Shown here: positions 1 to 6,700 of the stretch, one piece after another
How positions within the stretch are numbered: position 1 is the stretch's first letter
Layout: each line of letters opens with the position of its first letter
NCBI GenBank assembly: GCA_021827225.1
Contig: JAKAXG010000141.1
Coordinates: forward strand, 1 to 8,790
Length of the DNA stretch: 8,790 nt
Direction: 5' to 3'
Source of the DNA: Actinomycetes bacterium
GTDB lineage: Bacteria; Actinomycetota; Acidimicrobiia; Acidimicrobiales; Palsa-688
Notes under the pieces: generated by a model
Told to the model about the DNA's origin: nothing
The model's database searches: none
What the model saw: only the letters and a program-made list of their open reading frames with translations
Position numbers and translations under genes: made by a program

Positions 1-513
1 CCAGTTGTGCGACCCGGGCAGGAACAACCCGTGGTCCACGCTGTAGATGCTCTGATCGGCTGTGGAGCTGATGATCTGATGGTCTGAGGCATGGAACCAC
101 CCGTACAGGAGCGCCAAGGGTCCATACGACGCGCGATTTTGGTCCGTGCGTGGCGCCCCGATCACTTCCCGTTCCCCGCAGTCCCTCATGTACCGCAGCC
201 CATGCGATGGCCCGGGGACGACATGAGCGAGTTGCGGCTCCAGAGCGGTCAAGGCGGCGGGAATGTTCACGAGTGCGCAGGGTGGTATGGGGCATCCGAG
301 AAGCGGCCCGAGCCGGCCGGCGACGTGTTCCGTGACCAGGGCGTGAGACATGTCCACCCCGGGGACGCCGAGGTACTTGACCACGTATGTTTGTCCGTCG
401 CTACATGAGAGGGCCACGGGCCGCGACATGGTCGGCCAGGACTTCTCGAACTGTTCCGCCTCCACAACAACATAGGGGCTCGATATTGCCCGTTGGCGTG
501 CCTGGGCCAACAT
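1..513 (-). CDS. HipA-like kinase family protein, partial (3' end outside the window)
   Basis: An open frame of 171 codons starts at ATG 513-511 and is still open at base 1, so the C-terminus is missing. It resembles the short stand-alone HipA-like kinases (HipA_2 type) more than full HipA toxins. Visible marks, from Met1: S-D-G-Q-T-Y-V-V-K at 38-46, with Lys46 as the likely nucleotide-binding lysine; T-E-H at 61-63 with Glu62; L-G-C-P-I-P-P at 72-78, matching the family's LGLPVP stretch; and Y-S-V-D-H-G at 157-162, with Asp160 as the likely metal-binding aspartate. The catalytic loop is odd: where relatives have N-x-D-R-H-x-x-N, this protein reads H-A-S-D-H-Q-I-I (141-148), so the asparagines are not apparent. 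Family members are presumed protein kinases; no substrate can be inferred. No clear ribosome binding site precedes the ATG; the start was chosen because the homologous region begins about 14 residues in. Third-position G+C is about 78% by hand count over 139 codons, lower than its neighbours, which suggests acquisition. No HipB-like partner is visible in the window. Confidence 0.72.
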   Translation of the reverse strand, partial: MLAQARQRAISSPYVVVEAEQFEKSWPTMSRPVALSCSDGQTYVVKYLGVPGVDMSHALVTEHVAGRLGPLLGCPIPPCALVNIPAALTALEPQLAHVVPGPSHGLRYMRDCGEREVIGAPRTDQNRASYGPLALLYGWFHASDHQIISSTADQSIYSVDHGLFLPGSHNW

Positions 514-811
514 CGTCGCCCAACTGGGGGCGACCGACGTGGCTGTCGATGCCGTGCGTGCATCAGGCGTCGCGTTTGTCACGATCCGGAAGAAGGTAGT
601 GCGGCCGCAGCGCTGAGCGGTGGACGTGGACTCCCACAGTGGCCTTGGGGCGGGGTGGCCGGTTGATCGTGAAAGCCTTCCGCGGAGGGCCGCAAGGGCT
701 CGTCCACACTTCCTGGGATTCCGCCTGGTGACAAAAACAAGTATCGATCGCGCACGTAGCGCGCGCGGCCATCTTCTCCCGCTTGGTAAAAGTGCTGGTC
801 AAGAGGCCAAA
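514..811. other. Spacer of about 300 bases between rnpB and the HipA-like gene
   Basis: No convincing gene lies here. A 69-codon minus-strand frame (772 to 563) has a GGGAG only three bases before its ATG, no recognisable domain and weak codon bias. A plus-strand frame from about 476 to 616 shares its third codon positions with the kinase frame, which can produce apparent coding signal by reflection. The stretch should carry the 3' flank or terminator of rnpB and any promoter for the kinase gene. It is noticeably less G/C-rich than the protein operons to the right, with A/T runs near 731-747. Confidence 0.5.
731..763 (-). terminator. Possible rnpB terminator (weak)
   Basis: Read on the minus strand, a 5-bp all-G/C stem (CGCGC at 763-759, GCGCG at 753-749) with a five-base loop is followed, after about eight bases, by TTGTTTTTGT (740-731). 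It lies about 50 bases past the rnpB 3' end. The gap between stem and T run is longer than in a standard intrinsic terminator, so this is tentative. Confidence 0.27.
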
Positions 812-1173
<362 letters not shown>

Positions 1174-1179
1174 CCGCCA

Positions 1180-1185
1180 ATTGTG
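1180..1185 (-). promoter_or_regulatory. Candidate -10 element for rnpB
   Basis: On the minus strand CACAAT (1185-1180) matches TATAAT at four of six bases and lies seven bases before 1173, the first base of the P1 helix. No good -35 hexamer is seen at the expected distance; that position would fall inside the end of the upstream coding sequence. It is supported mainly by its spacing. Confidence 0.25.
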
Positions 1186-1191
1186 CCAGAA

Positions 1192-2133
1192 CTAGACCGA
1201 CCTCAGGTCGGAAACCTCCCACTCGGTCTCGGTCTTCCTGGCTTCGGCCACCGGCCGCATGCAGTCCGGTACAGGCAGGGTACGACCCGGCCGCACCGCC
1301 GCCTCCCAGGCGCCCCCGTCGGCCTCCAGGCGGAACAACGAGCCACCCTGCGACGCCGCCTCCCCCGTAGCGAACCCCCGGCGGGGCCGGTCCATGAGCT
1401 CCCATCCCACCCGGCTCAGCACCTCCCGCTCGAGGGCCTGCACCGGGGCCGGTCCCAGCCCCGCGCACCCCCGGTAGCGGCCGGCCACCTCCGAAAACGG
1501 GACCGACCGCTCCAGCACGGCGTCCACCAGGTCGAGGCCGGCGTAGGCCCACACGGTGCCCTGCGGCAGGACCACGAACGTGGGGGCGAAGCGGTGACCG
1601 CCGGTGTGGCTGGTCCGCCACAGGTTCACCCCCGGGGGGATCCTGGCGGGCCGGGCCAGCTCCAGGGCCAGCTCGGTGCCGAGCGATCCGCAGCACACGT
1701 CCCGCCGGCCGTGGGTGCACACCAGCAGGTCGACGGGCTGGTCCCCGCCGCCGGAAGCAGGGGAGGGGGCGGCGTCGAGCAGCCCGGCCAGCGTGGCCGC
1801 CGGATCGTCGCCGGCCGGCGCCTCTACCCTCACGTAACCGGCGAACCACCCGTCGCCGTCCCCGCCGGCCGGCGCCGGGGCCGGCGAATGCAGGATCATC
1901 CGCCGAGCCGTCCCCCTGGAGGGGGGTACGAGGGCCTGCATCCGGTACCCCCGCTCACCGAGAAGGGCGGCGAGCGGCTGGAGCTCGGCCACCTGGCCGA
2001 TGTCGCGGGGCCAGGGGAGCGGCAGCTCGATCAACAGGTAGCCCCGGTAGGAGCCGGCCGTCCCCACCGGATCGACCGACTGTTCCCGGGTCCAGGTGCT
2101 GCAGCGGATGGCCGAATCGGTGGTGACCGTCAC
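1192..2133 (-). CDS. Sucrase/ferredoxin-like (Apd1-type) [2Fe-2S] thioredoxin-fold protein
   Basis: This 313-residue protein belongs to the sucrase/ferredoxin-like family (Suc_Fer-like), soluble proteins with a thioredoxin-like ferredoxin fold; its length is usual for the family. The signature is C139-T-H-G-R-R-D-V-C-C148-G, followed by H176-T-G-G-H180-R-F-A-P. In yeast Apd1, the studied member, a [2Fe-2S] cluster is bound by two cysteines and two histidines; by alignment the ligands here would be Cys139, Cys148, His176 and His180. Cys147 is an extra neighbouring cysteine. Electron transfer or redox stress tolerance is the likely role; partner and substrate are unknown, and the name does not imply sucrase activity. 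GTG 2133-2131 is the first possible start, because an in-frame TAG lies four codons upstream (2145-2143). The upstream transporter's stop overlaps this start as GTGA. A GGAG sits only two bases before the GTG, so translation probably depends on coupling to the transporter. rnpB follows closely on the same strand. Confidence 0.9.
   Translation of the reverse strand: MTVTTDSAIRCSTWTREQSVDPVGTAGSYRGYLLIELPLPWPRDIGQVAELQPLAALLGERGYRMQALVPPSRGTARRMILHSPAPAPAGGDGDGWFAGYVRVEAPAGDDPAATLAGLLDAAPSPASGGGDQPVDLLVCTHGRRDVCCGSLGTELALELARPARIPPGVNLWRTSHTGGHRFAPTFVVLPQGTVWAYAGLDLVDAVLERSVPFSEVAGRYRGCAGLGPAPVQALEREVLSRVGWELMDRPRRGFATGEAASQGGSLFRLEADGGAWEAAVRPGRTLPVPDCMRPVAEARKTETEWEVSDLRSV
1197..1211 (-). terminator. 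Perfect 6-bp hairpin at the end of the transporter/ferredoxin operon
   Basis: The 15 bases form a perfect stem CCGACC / GGTCGG with a three-base TGA loop, lying just inside the 3' end of the ferredoxin-like gene (stop at 1194-1192). Downstream on the minus strand comes TCTAGTTCTGG, which is not a real U tract. It may act as a weak terminator or 3'-end stabiliser separating the operon from rnpB. The stem lies in coding sequence, so it could also be chance. Confidence 0.35.
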
Positions 2134-3701
2134 CGCTCCAGGCTACTGGGAACCGTCGCCGGCGGCCGGCGGACGAGGATCAGCGCCACCAGCCCGGAGG
2201 CCAGCATCAGGGCGCCGGCCAGAGCCAGCACCGTGTCCAGCCCGGAGGAGAACGAGTTCTCGGCCGCGCTCAGCACCTCGTTGACGATCTTGGCGATCGG
2301 GCCGGTCTTCGGCAGGGCGCTGGTGTTGGCGGCGCCGGTCGTGATGGCCACCACCACCTCGTTGCGCAGCGACGCCGGCAGATCGGGGATCTGGGCCAGG
2401 CGGTGCAGCAGGTTGGTGGTGAGCTGCCCGTTGATGATGGCGCCGAGGACGTTGACCCCCGCCACCGCGCCCAGCTCCCGGGCCGTGTTCACCGCCGAGG
2501 CCGCCATCCCGGACCGCTCACCGGGGACGGTGGTGAGCACGCCGGCGGTGGCCCCCACCATGAGCACGCCGAGGCCGGCGCCCACGATCGACAGGCTCCA
2601 GCCGAACAGCCCCACCCCCGAGTCGGGGGTGATGAACACGTCGGTGATGAGGATGCCGAACCCCGCTGCGCAGCCACCGACGGCCATCGGGAGCCGCGGC
2701 CCCGACCGGGCGATCCACCGGCCGCTGAGGGCCGACGCCGCTATCAGGGCGCCGGCCATGGGCGCGAAGTCGGCCACCAGGTCGTACGGCGAGGACGTGC
2801 CGAGCAGCTGCACGAACAGCGGGATGAAGAAGAACACCGCGAAGGTGGCGAAGAACCCGGTGAAGGCCACCAGCATCCCGGCCGTGAAGGTGCCCCGGCG
2901 GAAGAAGCGCAGGTCGAGGACCGGCTCGGCCGCCCGCCGCTCCGCCTGCACGAACAGAAGGACGAACGCCGCCGCCGCCGCGAACAGCACGATGATCCAC
3001 CATCGGCTGTAGCCGTCGGTCTCGCCCAGGATGGTGGCGAAGGTGGCGGCGGTCACCGCCGCCGCCGCGCAGAAGAAGCCGAGGAAGTCCAGGCGCTGCT
3101 GGCGGGGGGTGGTGAACTCGGGCAGGACGGCCCGCACCCCGGCGATGGCCAGCACGCCGGCGGCCACGTTGAACGCGAACACCCCCCGCCACGACCACAC
3201 CCCCACCAGCAGCCCGCCGATGACGGGGCCGGCGGCCAGCGCCAGCCCGGAGATGGCCGACCACACCCCGAGGGCCTGCGCCCGGTCGGCCCGGTCGGGG
3301 TACAGCTGGCGGATCATGGACAGGGTGCCCGGCTCGGACGCCGCCGCCCCGATCCCCATGATCACCCGGGCCCCGATCAGCATGCCGCTGCTGGTGGCGA
3401 ACACCCCGAGCAGCGAGCCGGCGGTGAACACGGCCAGGCCGGCCACCATCACCCGGCGCCGCCCGAAGTGGTCGCCCAGCGTCCCGAAGCTCAGCATGAG
3501 CCCGGCGAAGGTGAGGGCGTAGCCGTTGACCACCCACTGCAGCGCGGTGATGCCGGCGTGGAGGTCGGTCTGCACGCTGGTGAGCGCCACCGCCACGATG
3601 GTGTTGTCCAGGAAGGTCACGAACAGGACCATCGTGATCACCGCCAGCGACAGCCGCGGCCGGGCGGTAGTCGCCTCTGTCGCTTTCGTTTCCAGCACCA
3701 C
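2130..3701 (-). CDS. MFS transporter, DHA2 family (EmrB/QacA-type drug:proton antiporter)
   Basis: This is a multi-pass inner-membrane protein, probably with 14 helices, of the major facilitator superfamily DHA2 group, which exports hydrophobic drugs or metabolites using the proton gradient. Numbered from the GTG at 3701, it shows the helix-1 motif L-D-N-T-I-V (Asp32), Q-W-V-V-N-G-Y before helix 2, motif A as G-T-L-G-D-H-F-G-R-R-R (73-83), the motif B arginine at 112 in I-G-A-R-V-I-M-G, and the antiporter motif C G-P-V-I-G-G at 158-163. At 523 residues it is full length for the family. The open frame extends back to a GTG at 3743, but those 14 extra residues are unlike a transporter N-terminus and would cross the divergent control region. 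The start at 3701 also sits six bases after a TAATTT. The stop overlaps the next gene's start as GTGA, so the two are probably one operon. The exported substrate cannot be told from sequence. Confidence 0.92.
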   Translation of the reverse strand: MVLETKATEATTARPRLSLAVITMVLFVTFLDNTIVAVALTSVQTDLHAGITALQWVVNGYALTFAGLMLSFGTLGDHFGRRRVMVAGLAVFTAGSLLGVFATSSGMLIGARVIMGIGAAASEPGTLSMIRQLYPDRADRAQALGVWSAISGLALAAGPVIGGLLVGVWSWRGVFAFNVAAGVLAIAGVRAVLPEFTTPRQQRLDFLGFFCAAAAVTAATFATILGETDGYSRWWIIVLFAAAAAFVLLFVQAERRAAEPVLDLRFFRRGTFTAGMLVAFTGFFATFAVFFFIPLFVQLLGTSSPYDLVADFAPMAGALIAASALSGRWIARSGPRLPMAVGGCAAGFGILITDVFITPDSGVGLFGWSLSIVGAGLGVLMVGATAGVLTTVPGERSGMAASAVNTARELGAVAGVNVLGAIINGQLTTNLLHRLAQIPDLPASLRNEVVVAITTGAANTSALPKTGPIAKIVNEVLSAAENSFSSGLDTVLALAGALMLASGLVALILVRRPPATVPSSLER

Positions 3702-3706
3702 CCGTG

Positions 3707-3712
3707 AAATTA
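3707..3712 (-). promoter_or_regulatory. Candidate -10 element of the MFS operon, leaderless arrangement
   Basis: On the minus strand TAATTT (3712-3707) fits the actinobacterial TAnnnT pattern and ends five bases before GTG 3701-3699. Transcription starting at the usual distance would begin at the start codon itself, giving a leaderless mRNA. No good -35 is visible; the palindrome at 3734-3743 occupies that area. Confidence 0.42.
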
Positions 3713-3733
3713 CCCACCGGGCTCCGCTAGCGC

Positions 3734-3743
3734 GTGCATGCAC
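3734..3743. promoter_or_regulatory. 10-bp perfect palindrome in the divergent control region
   Basis: GTGCATGCAC reads the same on both strands. It lies about 33-42 bases upstream of the proposed MFS start and about 46-55 upstream of the proposed glycosyltransferase start, so a bound dimer could affect one or both. It is a candidate operator; no regulator gene is next to it in the window. Both longest possible coding starts (3738 plus, 3743 minus) fall inside it, another reason to prefer the inner starts. Confidence 0.33.
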
Positions 3744-3751
3744 CGGGCTGA

Positions 3752-3781
3752 TTGGGCGGATCCGGGTGCCACCCCTACACT
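3752..3781 (+). promoter_or_regulatory. Candidate promoter of the glycosyltransferase gene
   Basis: TTGGGC (3752-3757) and TACACT (3776-3781) are separated by 18 bases. TACACT fits TAnnnT, and GTG 3789 begins seven bases after it, so the transcript could be leaderless. The -35 matches TTGACA in only its first three bases. Confidence 0.42.
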
Positions 3782-3788
3782 GCCGCCG

Positions 3789-6700
3789 GTGCGGAGCCGA
3801 CGTGCGGACTGGCTGCTCGCCGGCGTTCTCGCGGCGGTCAGCTACATACCTCTATTCCTGAGCCGGCCCGGCATGGTGGCCGCCGACACGAAGCAGTACC
3901 TGTACCTCGACCCCACCCGCCTCACGTCGGGGGCGGCGTCGATGTGGGATCCCAACACCGGGCTGGGGACCGTCACCCACCAGAACATCGGCTACCTGCT
4001 GCCCATGGGGCCCTACTACAGCCTGATCAGGTGGCTGGGCGTCCCCATGTGGGTCGGTCAGCGCATCTGGATGGGCACCCTGATGGTCGCCGCCGGCCTC
4101 GGCGTGGCCTACTGCGCCCGCCGTCTGGGTCTCGAAGGCCCGGGCCGCTCCGTGGCCGCCCTGGCCTACGCCCTGAGCCCCTACATCCTCGACTACCTGG
4201 ACCGGATCTCCGCCATCCTCATGCCCTGGGCGGCGCTCGGGTGGATGATCGGGCTGGTCATCACCGCCTCCCGCACCGGCCGCTGGCGGCATCCGGCCCT
4301 GTTCGCCCTGGTGGTCGCCCTCGTCGGCGGGGTCAACGCCACCTCCATCCTGCTCGTCATCGCCGCTCCGGCACTGTGGATGTTCCACTCGGTGTGGGTC
4401 AGCCGGGAGGTGACCCTGCGGCGGGCGGCGGCCACCGCCCTGCGCCTGGCCGTGCTGTCGACGCTGGTCTCGCTGTGGTGGGCGGCGGGCCTGTGGGCGG
4501 AGGGCAGGTACGGGATCAACATCCTGCGGGTCACCGAGACGGTGCCGACCGTGGCCCGGACCTCGTCGGCGGCCGAGGTGCTGCGGGGTCTCGGCTACTG
4601 GTACTTCTACGGTTGGGACAAAGTCCAGCCCTGGACCCAGCAGTCCATCCCCTACACCCAGTCGCCGTGGCTGCTGGCCGTCAGCTTCGTGCTACCGGCC
4701 GTCGCAGTGCTGCTCGGGCTCGTGGCGCGCTGGACCTACCGCAGCTACTGCCTGGCCCTGGTCGGTCTGGGCACGGTGGTGGCGGTGGGGGCGTTCCCCT
4801 ACACCCACCCGTCGTGGTTCGGGGCGCTGATCAAGGGGGCCTCCGCCGGCTCGACCGTCGCTCTGGCCATGCGGTCGGTGGACCGCATCGTGCCGCTCGT
4901 GGTCATCGGCCTGGCCCTGCTCATGGGGTCGGGGATCACCGGTCTGCGCCTGCGCCGCCCGGCTTTCGGGCTGGCAGCCGGAGCGGTCTGTACGGGCCTG
5001 GTGGCCGCCAACCTGCCGGCGCTGTGGACCGGCGGGCTGATCGCCGCCAACCTGTCGCGGCCGTCGGAGCTTCCCTCCTACTGGACGCAGGCCGCTTCGT
5101 ACCTGAACTCGCTGGGCCCCGCCAGCAGGGTGCTGGGCCTGCCCGGCGAGGACTTCGCCGCCTACAGCTGGGGGGTGACCCAGGACCCGGTGCCCCCCGG
5201 ACTGCTGACCCGGCCCTACGTCTCCCGGCAGGTGGTGCCCGCCGGCAGCCCGGCGTCGGCCAACCTGCTCCAGGCTCTGGACGAGCCGATCCAGGAGGGC
5301 ACCTTCGACCCGGCGGCCCTGGCCCCGGTGGCCCGTCTCATGAGCGTCGGCCAGATCCTGCTGCAGTCGGACCTGCAGTTCGAGCGCTACCACCTGCCGC
5401 TGCCTCAGGTCCTCTACCGGGAGCTGGTCCCCCCACCGGCGGGCATCACCGGCCCGGTGTCGTTCGGCGCCCCCAACCCGGCGCCGGTCATCAGGTACCC
5501 GCTCGACAGCGAGGCCCGCCTGGGGCTGCCGACCGGCACCCCGCAGCCGCCGGCCCTGTCGGTGCTGAACGTCTCGGACCCCCGGCCCCTGGTCCGCACC
5601 GAGGACCCCGGCGCCCCCCTGGTCATCGCCGGGGACGGTCCCGGGGTGGTGGAGGCGGCCGACGCCGGGCTCCTGGCCGCCAACCCCACGCTGTTCTACG
5701 CCGCCGCCATGAAGGGCCGCCCCCCGCCCGGCGCCACGCTGGTGCTCACCGACACCAACCCGCTGGCCAACTACCGGTGGGGCAGCCTGCGAGACAACGT
5801 GGGGGCGGTCCAGCAGCCGGGCGCCCCCGGGCTGTCCCCGAGCCCGTCGGACTACACCCTGCCGGTGTTCCCGCACGAGACCGCCGCCGACCAGACGGTG
5901 GCCGAACTGACCGGCGTCAGGTCCATCCAGGCCAGCCAGTACGGCGACTCCTTGTCGTACACGCCGGAGAACGCCCCCACCAACGCCTTCGACGGCGACG
6001 CCTCCACCGCCTGGAGCTTCGGCGCCCACGAGTCGGTCAAGGGCATCCGCATCGAGGCCAGGCTCCTGAAGCCGGTCACCACCGATCACGTCACCCTCAC
6101 CCAGATGCGCGTCACCAGGCCGGTGAAGCGCCGCATCACCGAGGTGACGCTGCTGTTCGACCACGCCAAGCCGGTGACGGTCCGTCTCGGGGCCGCCTCG
6201 CTGTCCCCGGCGGGCCAGACGGTCAGCTTCCCGGCCCGCACTTTTTCCGACTTCGAGCTGGTGGTCGACGCGGCGACAGGCGGCGCGGACAAGCGCTACG
6301 ACGGCCTGCCCCCGGTCGGGTTCTCGTCCATCTCCATCCCCCACGTGCCGACGGTGACGCGCACCCTGCGCCTGCCGACCGACCTGCTCGGCGCCGAGGG
6401 CGCGGCGTCGCTCGGGCACCCGCTCGACATCCTGATGCAGCGCAGCCGGGCGCCCGAGCCGCCCCGGCACGACCCCGAGCCGTTCTTCAGCCGCACCTTC
6501 CAGCTGCCCACAGCCCGGACCTTCTCGCTGTCGGGCACCGCCGAGATCAACGAGGGCGACTCCGACTACCTCATCAACCAGCTGATCGGCCTGACGCCGG
6601 CCGGCCCCCTGCCTCCCGCCCGGCCGGCGGCCGGGCCGGCGGTGGTCGTCGCCGCCAACTCCTCCACCCGCCTGGTCGGCGACCGCAGCGCCCGGGCCAA

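Noticed and set aside
476..616. Plus-strand frame ending at TGA 614-616 with protein-like composition
   Set aside because: It has no good start after the TAG at 473-475, and its third codon positions coincide with those of the minus-strand kinase frame, so its appearance can be a reflection.
743..765. GC-repeat and nested ATCGAT/CGATCG palindromes as a possible attachment or origin site
   Set aside because: The palindromes are only 6 bp, there is no integrase gene, no direct repeat elsewhere in the window and no cluster of DnaA boxes.
563..772. Small minus-strand frame of 69 codons between rnpB and the HipA-like gene (longer version to 877)
   Set aside because: The GGGAG lies only three bases before the ATG, codon bias is weak (about 70% third-position G+C by hand count), no domain is recognisable, and the longer version runs into rnpB.
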